From positions 1,249,476-1,277,719 of the forward strand of contig CP070687.1 of the NCBI GenBank assembly GCA_020353115.1: a DNA stretch of 28,244 nt, given 5' to 3'. Under the pieces are notes generated by a model. The model had not been told where the DNA came from and ran no database searches. It saw only the letters and a list, made by a program, of their open reading frames with translations. Source of the stretch: Bacteroidales bacterium (GTDB lineage Bacteria; Bacteroidota; Bacteroidia; Bacteroidales; VadinHA17). The translations under genes and the position numbers were made by a program. Position 1 is the first letter of the stretch. Each line of letters begins with the position of its first letter. Of the stretch, positions 1 through 8,332 are shown in pieces.

Positions 1-65
1 ATACCTGAAAATACAATTTAAATATGTCTCCGGGCTGAACGGAAACATGAGTTGATCCCGGCAAC

Positions 66-815
66 TCAGAAATCCAAACCCGTTTTCAATTTTTTAAGTC
101 CTGACTTACTGACCGGGATTTTACTCCCTGTTTTCAAGTGGATCAGGTATGTTTCTTTTTCGTATAATTCAAGCTTCTCTATCTGACTGACATTTACGAT
201 GTAGGATCGATGAACCCTAATGAAATTTTTCGGATCCAGATGGGATTCGAAATGATTCATTGTTTTCTGTTTCAGGAATCTGCCTTCCGGGCTGTGTATC
301 ATTACATAATCATCCTGTGCTTCCAGGTAATGAACCTGAGAAACGGGAATAACGTGGATCTTCTTTCCGGAGCGGACAACTATTCTTTCCAGTGGTTCCG
401 GTGACCGTTCGGTATGTCCGACCAGTTTATCCACCATATTGTCCGAACCGGCACCAACTTTGTTCAGAACCTTCTCCACCGCTTTTTTAAACCGTTCTCT
501 TGAATAGGGTTTTAATAGATAATCAACAGCGCTTTTCTCAAAGGCTTCAATAGCATATTGCTCATAGGCAGTGGTAAATATTACATCCGGATGGTAGTCA
601 AGCAGTTCAAGCAGTTCAAATCCCGTTAGTTTCGGCATTTGAATATCCAGGAAAACCAGATCCGGTTTCAATTCATTGATTGCTTTGGTACCGGAAAATC
701 CATCCGCATATTCTCCGATAACAACGATTTCCGGATAATCATTCAGGTACTCCCTGATCAGGTTTCTTGCCAGTTCTTCATCCTCGACAATTATAGCTTT
801 AACAGAATTTTTCAT
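66..815 (-). CDS. LytTR-family response regulator
   Basis: Cytoplasmic response regulator of 249 residues. The receiver domain (about 5-120) has the acidic pair Glu11/Asp12, phospho-acceptor Asp57 in FLDIQMP, Thr81/Thr82 and Lys102 in LLKPY. The C-terminal LytTR DNA-binding domain (about 142-245) contains IVVRSGKKIHVIPVSQV, the YLEAQDDYVMIH segment and FIRVHRSYIVN, which are typical of this family. Both domains are complete and the length is usual for the family. The gene is 39 bases downstream of the LytS-type kinase at 855-1904, which is the obvious phosphate donor. Targets are unknown; LytTR regulators bind direct repeats upstream of promoters, and none was identified in this window. No Shine-Dalgarno sequence is visible before the ATG. 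Confidence 0.95.
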   Translation of the reverse strand: MKNSVKAIIVEDEELARNLIREYLNDYPEIVVIGEYADGFSGTKAINELKPDLVFLDIQMPKLTGFELLELLDYHPDVIFTTAYEQYAIEAFEKSAVDYLLKPYSRERFKKAVEKVLNKVGAGSDNMVDKLVGHTERSPEPLERIVVRSGKKIHVIPVSQVHYLEAQDDYVMIHSPEGRFLKQKTMNHFESHLDPKNFIRVHRSYIVNVSQIEKLELYEKETYLIHLKTGSKIPVSKSGLKKLKTGLDF

Positions 816-854
816 TAAAATGGTTTTCTGAATCCGGGCATTTCCTTCCGGTAA

Positions 855-1904
855 TTAAACTTCAAAAGGAATTCTCAATTCGGTAATAAAAATATTGTTT
901 TCTTTATGATAGCTGAACAGGTCGCTTCGGTTATAGATCAGTTTCAGACGGTTTTGTACATTCTTCAATCCCATACCATTTCCTTTTTTACCGGGCTGAT
1001 CGGGATCAAAGGTATTACGGATGGAAATAACTAAAAAATCACCCTCACGAAAACATTCCAGGACAATACTGACGGCTTCCGTACTTTCATAAACTCCGTG
1101 CTTAATGGCATTTTCAATAAGCGGTTGCAATATCATATTTGGCAGGAAACATTTTCCGTATGCCTCCGGCACCTCATTCTCAATTACCAGTTTCTCACCA
1201 AAGCGGATTTTTTCAATATCCAGATACAGGTTCATGTTATATATCTCTTCACGAAGCCGTGTTTTATCTTTCTGATGGTATTTCAATGCATATCGCAGGA
1301 ATTCAGAGAGCCTGATGATCATGTTCTGGGCTTTCTGATGATCTGCCAGGATCAGTGCGTTAATCGAATTCAGGCTGTTAAACAGGAAATGCGGATTGAT
1401 CTGGGATTTCAGCATGTTCAGTTCCGATTCCTTGACAAGTGCTTTTAATTCTCCTTCCATGCGGATTTTTTCCTGCAGATTGGAATAATAGAGAATCAGG
1501 TAATAAACAAGAAGAATGATAAGGTATAGGAGTACACCTGAGGCAATCCGCCAGGGCATGGACTGGTCAAGAAAATTCAGAAATTCCGTATCGTTTCTAA
1601 ACATTGATTCAAGAACAAAATACCCTACTGTCAACCAAAGTGTTATTGACAGGAATGCGATCCCGATATGGTTTATACCAAGGATCAGGGTATTTCTCTC
1701 TTCCGATTGCATAAACCTGACCGGGTACCATAAACCCAAAGCAATTATTGCAAGCAGAAGATTAAAAATTATTCCATCGGCCAGAGCCTGTATGTTTAAG
1801 GCCTGGTAAAAGATAGCAAGAATACTGACGTGGATCGCTGTAACCAGGATCCACGCCAGCACAAAATAGGATATTGTTCTGAAATTCTTTAAGATCGGGT
1901 GCAT
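855..1904 (-). CDS. LytS/YehU-type sensor histidine kinase
   Basis: Membrane sensor kinase of 349 residues. Four hydrophobic segments (about 12-34, 43-63, 73-98 and 118-142) precede a short helix and a His_kinase domain with phospho-acceptor His172 in QINPHFLFNSLNS. The HATPase_c domain follows, with its N box at NMILQPLIENAIKHG (about 256-270) and a G box at KGNGMGLKNVQNRL (about 307-320). No extracellular ligand-binding domain is present, so the signal is probably sensed in the membrane or through a partner. The gene lies between a LiaF-like membrane protein (29 bases upstream) and a LytTR regulator (39 bases downstream), all on the minus strand, so the three are very likely cotranscribed. 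The cognate regulator is the product of 66-815. Confidence 0.95.
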   Translation of the reverse strand: MHPILKNFRTISYFVLAWILVTAIHVSILAIFYQALNIQALADGIIFNLLLAIIALGLWYPVRFMQSEERNTLILGINHIGIAFLSITLWLTVGYFVLESMFRNDTEFLNFLDQSMPWRIASGVLLYLIILLVYYLILYYSNLQEKIRMEGELKALVKESELNMLKSQINPHFLFNSLNSINALILADHQKAQNMIIRLSEFLRYALKYHQKDKTRLREEIYNMNLYLDIEKIRFGEKLVIENEVPEAYGKCFLPNMILQPLIENAIKHGVYESTEAVSIVLECFREGDFLVISIRNTFDPDQPGKKGNGMGLKNVQNRLKLIYNRSDLFSYHKENNIFITELRIPFEV

Positions 1905-1933
1905 GGAGTAGCGGATACGAAATCGTCCTGAAA

Positions 1934-2653
1934 TTAATAACTTTTTATTTCACCTCCTCCGAATATGGCAACGCCTTTAATGATGAGTTGTTTGCTGGCA
2001 TCATACACGATGTGCGGGTCAGGATTCCTCTTATCGGAATAACCGCCAAATACGGAAACGATCTCCACCCGGATATCCCAGTCGTTCGGTACAATCAGTT
2101 TACTTCCCCCGAACATGGTAAAAACATCAATAATACTTTTTCCTTTTGACAGGTTAGATTTTCGAAAGTCGATGGTGGATCCGCCGAAAATGGAGGTTAT
2201 TTTTCCACCCTGGAAGTTCTGGGATGTGATGACACGGTTGCCACCTCCAAAAATTGATACCTCATCAAGATAATCGTCATCCAGTACCTGTTCTCCTCCT
2301 TCATTGAACCGGTTCGGTCTGTGACGGCCGCCTCTCAGTAATACCAAAACCCCGAATACAATAAAAAGGATAGGCCAGAAAAAGTTATGCCATTCCCACC
2401 GGAACGGGAGGTCGAATATTCTCGGTATCAGGAAAAATCCCCCGATAAGAACCAGAATTATTCCCGCTGTATTATTACTCCTGGCAACAAGCATTAATAC
2501 ACCGATAAATATAAGTAGCATCTGCCAGGAAAAAATAACCTGATGGATTGGGAACGGGAAAAAGTCAAAATTACGGGCTACAAGGAGCAAGCCCACCAGA
2601 ACCAGTATGATCCCGAGAAATGCCCTGCCTGTATTCCTGCTTCTGTTTTCCAT
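1934..2653 (-). CDS. LiaF-like membrane protein with FGG repeats
   Basis: A 239-residue protein with four N-terminal hydrophobic segments (about 10-27, 40-58, 62-78 and 88-107; LiaF-TM/DUF5668 type), then a basic/acidic linker and a C-terminal repeat domain. The C-terminal half carries five Phe-Gly-Gly turns about 20-26 residues apart (VSIFGGG, TSIFGGS, FTMFGGS, VSVFGGY, VAIFGGG), typical of the small beta-helical LiaF/DUF2154-type domain. In Firmicutes, LiaF restrains the LiaS kinase under envelope stress. Here the gene is first in a unit with a LytS kinase and a LytTR regulator, so a similar modulatory role is a reasonable inference but not shown. A possible Bacteroidota -7 element lies at 2686-2693. 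Confidence 0.85.
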   Translation of the reverse strand: MENRSRNTGRAFLGIILVLVGLLLVARNFDFFPFPIHQVIFSWQMLLIFIGVLMLVARSNNTAGIILVLIGGFFLIPRIFDLPFRWEWHNFFWPILFIVFGVLVLLRGGRHRPNRFNEGGEQVLDDDYLDEVSIFGGGNRVITSQNFQGGKITSIFGGSTIDFRKSNLSKGKSIIDVFTMFGGSKLIVPNDWDIRVEIVSVFGGYSDKRNPDPHIVYDASKQLIIKGVAIFGGGEIKSY

Positions 2654-2685
2654 AATGATTTAATTTAAAGTTTGACAATTTTACT

Positions 2686-2693
2686 CAAAAATA
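2686..2693 (-). promoter_or_regulatory. Candidate -7 promoter element of the LiaF-like/kinase/regulator unit
   Basis: The minus strand reads TATTTTTG, matching the Bacteroidota consensus TAnnTTTG, 32 bases before the ATG at 2653. A good -33 TTG is not visible (CTTT at about the right distance), so the match is partial. Confidence 0.4.
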
Positions 2694-3011
2694 GATGGTA
2701 TGGCCCGGGTGTAAAAGTAAAAATCGGTGAAAGACGGAAATTTACCGGTGAATCCATATTGCATTGTTCCTGGTTGCTTGCTATTCAGAATTATAAAGCC
2801 GCTTGACATCTGCATTTTTAACTTAACTTTATAAGGAAATTGGCTCAAAACAGGTAATTTCATTAAACAGGACTGAAACGATATATATAAGTGTTATTGG
2901 CAAATGCTATTAATGCTTTTAGAATCTCATTTTACAGCGAATAGAAGGTCCTTTAATGTAACAATATAATGAATATCAAAACATCAAAGCAATAAATTGA
3001 AAATTGAATTT
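2694..3011. other. Intergenic region between divergent units
   Basis: About 320 bases between the minus-strand signalling unit and the plus-strand DUF4386 gene. The sequence is AT-rich. A TATAAT at 2965-2970 has no matching -35 hexamer. No convincing gene, RNA, or strong inverted repeat was seen; short open frames here have no recognisable motif. It presumably carries promoters for both directions. Confidence 0.5.
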
Positions 3012-3731
3012 ATGAATTCCAACAAGCTTACAATTCGTACTGCTGATCTCACATTGCGCAAATCAGCATTAATTGCAGGAATAAGTTTACTTGTAATGAC
3101 CGTATTCGTGATCATTGCCCTGTCATTTATCTTCCAGAAACTTATTGTTCCTGAAGATGCCGGAACAACAATAGATAACATCATTACCAATGTTGTAAAA
3201 TTCCGATTTGGTATTTTCAGCTATTTGATTGTGATTTTATGTGATGTGGTGGTAGCGTTGGCACTCTATGTTTTTCTCAAACCCGTTAACAATAGCCTGT
3301 CACTTCTGGCAGCCTGGTTTAGATTGATCTATTCGATAATTTTTGGAATTGCCCTTACCAATTATTTTAACGTCTTACAACTTTTAAGTGGCGCTGACTA
3401 CCTGAACGTTTTTGAAACAGATCAGTTGCATGCACAAGTTATGATAGCCCTTGATAGATTCAATGATGTATGGGGCTTGGGATATGTATTTTTTGGCCTT
3501 CACCTTGGACTTCTCGGTTATTTAGGTTTCAGATCAGAGTATATTCCGAAAGTTTTTGGCATTATATTGATAATTGCAGGTTTAAGCTATCTGGTAGATT
3601 ATTCATGCAAAATCCTAATACCCGATTTCGATTTGATAATAAGCCCATATGCGGGTTGGGGAGAATTATTATTTGTGTTTTGGCTTTTAATTAAGGGATC
3701 AAGAATTAAAGAATTAAGTTACGGAGAATAG
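3012..3731 (+). CDS. DUF4386 family integral membrane protein
   Basis: About 239 residues with six hydrophobic segments and charged loops. The architecture and the start MNSNKLTIRTADLTLRKSAL resemble the DUF4386 membrane proteins common in Bacteroidota; function is unknown. The ATG at 3012 is preferred over an upstream in-frame TTG at 2997 because family members usually begin close to MNSNK. It is the only plus-strand gene in the first 19 kb, and it and its flanks look clearly more AT-rich than the neighbouring operons. It could be a late insertion. No obvious functional link with either neighbour. Confidence 0.75.
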   Translation: MNSNKLTIRTADLTLRKSALIAGISLLVMTVFVIIALSFIFQKLIVPEDAGTTIDNIITNVVKFRFGIFSYLIVILCDVVVALALYVFLKPVNNSLSLLAAWFRLIYSIIFGIALTNYFNVLQLLSGADYLNVFETDQLHAQVMIALDRFNDVWGLGYVFFGLHLGLLGYLGFRSEYIPKVFGIILIIAGLSYLVDYSCKILIPDFDLIISPYAGWGELLFVFWLLIKGSRIKELSYGE

Positions 3732-4166
3732 GAATTTCGATAAACACAGAAGTTTTTTAATTAAGAAAAAATTAACGAACGGATAATAAGTGTACTGGTA
3801 ATGGCAAGGATATGATAATGATATCCTGTTTCACTTCAAATCCGTTTGCACTAAAAATTCCCGAAAAATATTTCCGGTTTTGCATGGCTATCCGGGTTTT
3901 GTGATCATGTTATCAGGAAGGCAAAGCCATCAATTACCAATTTATTGAGCTCCTTAACCAGGCAGGGATATATCTATTTATCCCGCTGTAATAGAAATAC
4001 TTATCTCAACAGGAACAGTCATCTTTATTGTGGAGGGTGGCCTACTCTTATCCTGAGAAGGCAACTTACTTTGTCCCGAATTTCCGTGTAAACTCTGAAC
4101 GGACCAGAGGACCGGTACACTATCAAGACCCTGTTGGTTCCGGATTGATGAGTGAAGTATCAGAGG
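3732..4166. other. 435-base gap without a convincing gene
   Basis: AT-rich start (an A/T-only imperfect inverted repeat near 3765-3790), then mixed sequence. A plus-strand frame ending at the TGA near 4175 reads VAYSYPEKATYFVPNFRVNS and continues with protein-like composition, but its upstream part is stopped and nothing in it is recognised. A second short plus-strand stretch near 3917-3990 (GKAINYQFIELLNQAGIYLF) is in another frame. These may be remains of a decayed gene or chance. No RNA gene or clear terminator was seen. Confidence 0.35.
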
Positions 4167-5102
4167 CTATATACTGATGAGGACAGAAACTGCAATCAGC
4201 AGATCTGTGGCCAGCACTGTTATTACGTTGGTACCCAATGCCGGTATGATTTTCTGGTTGTCTTCCCTGTGCCTCATAAGAGTTGTACAGGCTTTAAGGC
4301 CCAGAGGGAAGGGAATCAGTGCAATATAAATCCAGAAAGCGGCAAGTTGAATGATCGGAATAATCAGCAGAATCGCAAATGTAAGCGCAATACCTATATT
4401 ATATATGATTGCAGCTTTTCTCTTACCCAGTTTGATTACCAGGTGCAGCCTGCCACCGGCTTTATCCGCCTCGACATCCGGAAATTCATTAATCAGAAGC
4501 AACAGGGATGTCAGGATCCCCGGTGGTATTGAAACCATAACGACCACGGTAGATAAAAGTTCCCCAAGCTCCTTTTGCGGATTGGATGTCATGGCGATAT
4601 AGGTACCTACGACCACCAGCGATCCCAGGGTTAAACCGGCAAACAGTTCACCAAGCATGATACGGGCCAGTCCTTCCGTATAGAAAACGATGGTTAATCC
4701 ACCGATCAAAACCAGGATAAATATGATCCAGTGAGAAACAAAAGTGAAATAAACACCTATTCCAAAAGCCAGGATCAATGCTGAAATTGCAGCTCCCTTT
4801 ACGGATTTCGGTGAAGTATGACCTTCGATCATCATTCCGCTCCCTCCACTGAAAGGATTTCTTATGGTATGGAAATCTATACGGGTTTTAAAATCCGAAT
4901 ATTCATTGAACAGGTTTACAGCAGTATGTGCGGACACCACACCGATAACAAGCAGAACAGCGTGGAGAATATTAAAATCAATTTCTTCACCCGGTAGTTT
5001 GTAGGAAAGAGCAAGTCCGATCATAACCAGCAGAACCGCAAGAATCAGGAAGGGAGCCCTGACCTGCGCCAGCCATATTTTTAAAATGCCTGGTTTATCC
5101 AT
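4167..5102 (-). CDS. UbiA-family prenyltransferase, MenA-like
   Basis: Polytopic membrane enzyme of 311 residues that should transfer a polyprenyl diphosphate to an acceptor. The first Mg-diphosphate motif is NLFNEYSDFKTRID (Asn66, Asp70, Asp76), followed by the Gly-rich GGSGMMIEG stretch (about 86-94) found in MenA-type members. The second motif is NEFPDVEADKAGGR (Asp209, Asp213) followed by LVIKLGKRKA. About eight or nine hydrophobic segments are present. 1,4-Dihydroxy-2-naphthoate prenylation for menaquinone is the likeliest role; a lipid prenyltransferase is possible. It is the last gene of the mevalonate array, 228 bases after mevalonate kinase, a wider gap than between the preceding genes. 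Family assignment is firm; the acceptor is inferred. Confidence 0.85.
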   Translation of the reverse strand: MDKPGILKIWLAQVRAPFLILAVLLVMIGLALSYKLPGEEIDFNILHAVLLVIGVVSAHTAVNLFNEYSDFKTRIDFHTIRNPFSGGSGMMIEGHTSPKSVKGAAISALILAFGIGVYFTFVSHWIIFILVLIGGLTIVFYTEGLARIMLGELFAGLTLGSLVVVGTYIAMTSNPQKELGELLSTVVVMVSIPPGILTSLLLLINEFPDVEADKAGGRLHLVIKLGKRKAAIIYNIGIALTFAILLIIPIIQLAAFWIYIALIPFPLGLKACTTLMRHREDNQKIIPALGTNVITVLATDLLIAVSVLISI

Positions 5103-5241
5103 ATATCCGAAATTACTGATACAGCCAAATATAAGGATTTATATTAAGTATACAAATCCTCTGAAAAAATCCATTATCTGCAGTATATGTGAACACTCTC
5201 CTCATTGGCAACCTTCGTTTTCTGATGGGTTTGATTGTAAA

Positions 5242-5292
5242 CCGGCCGGGATATACAATTCCGGAATACTTCGGTATCGATATCCGGCCCGG
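5242..5292. repeat. Imperfect GC-rich inverted repeat between mevalonate kinase and ubiA-like gene
   Basis: The left arm CCGGCCGGGATAT (5242-5254) pairs with the right arm ATATCCGGCCCGG (5280-5292) at 11 of 13 positions. The spacer contains a further palindrome, TTCCGGAA. No T-run follows on either strand, so a standard intrinsic terminator is unlikely. It may be an mRNA structure separating the prenyltransferase from the upstream genes, or a protein-binding site. Confidence 0.5.
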
Positions 5293-5330
5293 GGGCAGTT
5301 TCAATTTCCCAAATCCTGTTCCGGGGAATA

Positions 5331-6296
5331 TCAACGATTCTGGTATACCAGGACAGTCTCCAATGCCATTTTTGAAAATTGCCTTTTAACATTCGTATAA
5401 TCTTCTGTAAAACCCATTAAAAATCCGCCACCACCGGAGCCGAGAAGTTTCAGGAGATAATCCTTTGATTCAATGCCTGATTTCCATAAATCCACAAAAT
5501 TATCCGGGATCATCTCCCTCATATGTTCGAATTGAAAAGCGGATAACAGATAGAGATCTTTATAGAAGGTATCAAAATCGCCGTAAACAATTCCATGAAT
5601 ACATTTATTATTGAGAGGGATTAGTTCTTTATCGATACGTTCCCTGAATTTGTCCCTATTGTATTTTTCCATAAACAGATTAACCAGGGATTCTGTCAAA
5701 CATGGGGATCCCGTATCGATAAGGAATATGGCCCCACGGGTAAATGCATCGTGCCTGGGTATTCCGATAGGTTTTATTTCATCCAGGTTTTCAACCAGTA
5801 AAGGGATCTTCAAATAGCAATTCAAGGGATCAAGACCGGAACTGGTACCATGAAAATAGGACTCCAGCACCTGGAATATTCGTTTCAATTTATAGATCTG
5901 ATCCGGCAAAATGGCCATTTCTTCCCGGACAGGATTCAGGGCATATTTTCTATAAATAGCAGCTACAAGGGCACCCGAACTTCCCAGACCGTAACCCTGC
6001 GGAATAGTGGATTCAAAATACAAACCGTGGTGTACATCTCTTACGAGGGCTGTATAATCCAGATCGGCTTCGGGATGGTTTTGGGATATTTTATCTGTAA
6101 GGTAATTGGTATATCTCAGGAGGAATTCATTTGAATTGCGGGCAAAACCTCGATCCGTATATTTTTGCTGGCTAATGAAGCTGAGTTCACCCGAATAGTG
6201 TACATAGGGGATCATAAGTCCCATCGAATCAAGCAGAACTGTATATTCTCCGAAAAGCAATACCTTCCCGTAAAACCGTTCCGGCTCTTTTTCCAT
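5331..6296 (-). CDS. mvk: Mevalonate kinase (GHMP family)
   Basis: Predicted cytosolic ATP-dependent kinase making 5-phosphomevalonate; 321 residues. GHMP motif 1 begins GKVLLFGEYTVLL with the usual catalytic Lys11. The ATP loop is IPQGYGLGSSGAL (98-110). HGTSSGLDPLNCYL (149-162) supplies the likely catalytic Asp156. The C-terminal Gly-rich motif LLGSGGGGFLMGF is at 284-296. The HG-x-SSG-x-D pattern and this C-terminal loop fit mevalonate kinase better than phosphomevalonate kinase. It lies 6 bases after the diphosphomevalonate decarboxylase stop, which implies cotranscription. As two other GHMP proteins lie in the same array, the division of labour between this kinase and the one at 7394-8320 is inferred from motifs. 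Confidence 0.85.
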   Translation of the reverse strand: MEKEPERFYGKVLLFGEYTVLLDSMGLMIPYVHYSGELSFISQQKYTDRGFARNSNEFLLRYTNYLTDKISQNHPEADLDYTALVRDVHHGLYFESTIPQGYGLGSSGALVAAIYRKYALNPVREEMAILPDQIYKLKRIFQVLESYFHGTSSGLDPLNCYLKIPLLVENLDEIKPIGIPRHDAFTRGAIFLIDTGSPCLTESLVNLFMEKYNRDKFRERIDKELIPLNNKCIHGIVYGDFDTFYKDLYLLSAFQFEHMREMIPDNFVDLWKSGIESKDYLLKLLGSGGGGFLMGFTEDYTNVKRQFSKMALETVLVYQNR

Positions 6297-6302
6297 TGTC
6301 GG

Positions 6303-7394
6303 TTATATTATTTTCTTCGGCCCCGGACCGACTTCATCATCGATCCAATTGTTGTTTTCGCAAAACGGTAACAATTCAGTGATTATAAAATCCTTTAACT
6401 CCTCTCTCACCCGGTCAGGATAAAGAAGATGGATATTTGGTCCGGCATCAAGAGTAAAACAAACCTGCCGTCCGGTTTGTTTTCTGTATCTCCGGATTTT
6501 TTCTATGATTTCAATGGTATTCGGTTCCAGCAGGATGTAACCGGGGGAAGAGGTCATCATCATCCCGTGAATACTCATGGCTTCATTTTCCACCACACCG
6601 GTGAATCCTGAAAGGTTCCCGCTTCGAAGGAATGTCAGTAACTGCTCCAGGTTTTTTTCTGCCTGAAGGTAGCGGGTTTCTGAATAGGGATGATCATTCA
6701 TCATGGCATGGCCTTTCGTGCTGGATACTTTCTTCTTCCCGGAAGAGACAATCAAAACAGCATCCCTAAATGACTTGAAAACAGGATGAAGATTAGCGCT
6801 GAACGGTTGGGCAAATTCATCCCTGCTTCCCGGGATATGGTCTGATTTTCCCCAGGAGACAAGCCCGCCATATAATGACCTGCATGCACTCCCGGATGCC
6901 AGCCTGGCAAAGAAGCTGGCTTTCCGGAAAAAAATCGAGGGGTCATTCAGTGAACCGAATAACATGTCCTCAATGGTACAGAGGCATAAGGCAAGTGCGC
7001 TCATGCTTGATGCTGAAGATGCAATCCCTGAGGAGTGAGGAAAGGTGTTGTTTGATTCGATCCTGATCTTTATCTGCGACAGGAAAGGAAGATATTTCGT
7101 TACCTTTTCGAGGTAAAGCTTTATTCTATTTTCAAATTCCGGATTCTCATTCCCTTCAAATTTCAAAGATATCCAGTTCGGTTCATCCTTCTCCCTTGAT
7201 TTGTAATCTGTTTTCATCCAGGTTTTGGATTTGCCAAGGGTAAAGCTGATTGAGGGATTCCGTGGAATCTGATTGTCATATTTCCCCCAGTATTTAACAA
7301 GTGCGATATTTGCAGGGCTTTCCCAGCAAACGGTTTGCCACTGTCTGACAGGGCTTTTTAACAGGGAGAATTCTGCCGTTTTAAGAAAGTCCAT
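6303..7394 (-). CDS. mvaD: Diphosphomevalonate decarboxylase
   Basis: GHMP-family enzyme of 363 residues converting 5-diphosphomevalonate to isopentenyl diphosphate with ATP. Hallmarks are SPANIALVKYWGKYD (about 26-40), NTFPHSSGIASSASSMSAL (116-134), SGSACRSLYGG (167-177, with Ser169 and Arg172 at the substrate-binding positions), VSSTKGHAMM (223-232) and FTLDAGPN (313-320) with the catalytic Asp316. All residues expected for catalysis appear present. About 20 extra residues precede the core. The ATG overlaps the stop of the upstream GHMP kinase by one base (TAATG), suggesting translational coupling. A phosphomevalonate decarboxylase, as in the alternative pathway with isopentenyl phosphate kinase, cannot be excluded by eye, but no isopentenyl phosphate kinase is seen here. 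Confidence 0.92.
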   Translation of the reverse strand: MDFLKTAEFSLLKSPVRQWQTVCWESPANIALVKYWGKYDNQIPRNPSISFTLGKSKTWMKTDYKSREKDEPNWISLKFEGNENPEFENRIKLYLEKVTKYLPFLSQIKIRIESNNTFPHSSGIASSASSMSALALCLCTIEDMLFGSLNDPSIFFRKASFFARLASGSACRSLYGGLVSWGKSDHIPGSRDEFAQPFSANLHPVFKSFRDAVLIVSSGKKKVSSTKGHAMMNDHPYSETRYLQAEKNLEQLLTFLRSGNLSGFTGVVENEAMSIHGMMMTSSPGYILLEPNTIEIIEKIRRYRKQTGRQVCFTLDAGPNIHLLYPDRVREELKDFIITELLPFCENNNWIDDEVGPGPKKII

Positions 7395-8320
7395 TATGAT
7401 TGACTTTTCAGGATGATATCTTTAAAGGGAAAAAGAGTAAAAAGACCTTTCCGCCTGAAATATTCCAGCAGATCTTCCCGGCTGCCTTCCCAGGTGGCAA
7501 GTGCAAAATCCCCGCCCCATGCGCCAAGAGACTTCATTTCACCATTATAATCCCGGAACCTCTGTCCCTTAATGGTTTCAACACCGAGGATGGCTGATAA
7601 TTGCCGTTCATGTTCCCTGATATACTCATTGAATTCATCAATGTTTCCTGCAGTTGCTATCTTATCCGTAAAATCTGAAAAAAAATCAATCCAATTGGGG
7701 TTTTGCCGGCATTTCCCAATATGGTTTTTCAGGTTTTCTTCCGAATCCTCTTTTCTGCCAAGATAAATAAAATAGAGTTTATTGCTGAAAGGAGGGTTAA
7801 ATATGACCCGGTTGATGATGGGTTGATCCCGGTGTAACTGATATATTATGGGTGAATCTGTCCGGGCACAGGCAATATCGTATCCTGAACCGGATGAAAC
7901 CATTTTCAGCAATTGAAAGGGATCCGTACCGGACCAATAGGCAATGTTTGAGATGAGCGAGGAACTGCTGCCCAGACCCCATGATATATTGAAATTCACA
8001 TTCGCCCGTACGGAAAAGGTATCCCCTCCACTGAGAAAACCGGGATTCAGATCTTTTGCTGCATTCAGTATCCTGGTCAGTTTTCTCGCCAGTGTCAAAT
8101 CGGTTGTATCTCTTATATCCAGATTACATGAACCGTAAACCACCCTGAACCAGAACTTATTCAGAATATATGATTCCCAATTTAAGGCATCATACCCATT
8201 ACCTCTGTTAATTTCAAGAGACTGTCCGTATTTAACGGGAACTGCCAGAGCCTTCGCTCCCAGAAGGATAAAATATTCTCCGGAAATCAAAAGTTTTCCA
8301 TTTGAATGGAATCGTAACAC
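7394..8320 (-). CDS. GYDIA-type GHMP kinase, candidate phosphomevalonate kinase
   Basis: A 308-residue GHMP-fold protein with a GTG start. It has GKLLISGEYFILLGAKALA at the N-terminus, an ATP loop SWGLGSSSSLISN (113-125) and the signature SSGSGYDIACA (142-152), the motif after which the Bacteroidota GYDIA family is named. The C-terminal Gly loop is degenerate (SLGAWGGDFALAT). The gene sits between HMG-CoA reductase (12 bases upstream) and diphosphomevalonate decarboxylase (one-base overlap). Mevalonate kinase is encoded separately, so the only missing step is phosphorylation of 5-phosphomevalonate. That role is assigned by position and elimination, not by a diagnostic motif. The GTG start is chosen because RFHSNGKLLISGEY is the expected N-terminus. 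Confidence 0.75.
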   Translation of the reverse strand: MLRFHSNGKLLISGEYFILLGAKALAVPVKYGQSLEINRGNGYDALNWESYILNKFWFRVVYGSCNLDIRDTTDLTLARKLTRILNAAKDLNPGFLSGGDTFSVRANVNFNISWGLGSSSSLISNIAYWSGTDPFQLLKMVSSGSGYDIACARTDSPIIYQLHRDQPIINRVIFNPPFSNKLYFIYLGRKEDSEENLKNHIGKCRQNPNWIDFFSDFTDKIATAGNIDEFNEYIREHERQLSAILGVETIKGQRFRDYNGEMKSLGAWGGDFALATWEGSREDLLEYFRRKGLFTLFPFKDIILKSQS

Positions 8321-8332
8321 GGATTTGTCTGT

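Noticed and set aside
1..65. CCGGG...CCCGG inverted repeat after the response regulator gene as a terminator
   Set aside because: Only five pairs with a loop of over 20 bases and no T-run on the minus strand.
5113..5392. Two overlapping minus-strand open frames of about 72 residues near the mevalonate kinase stop
   Set aside because: They run through the inverted repeat and, in one case, into the mevalonate kinase gene; no recognisable motif or plausible start region.
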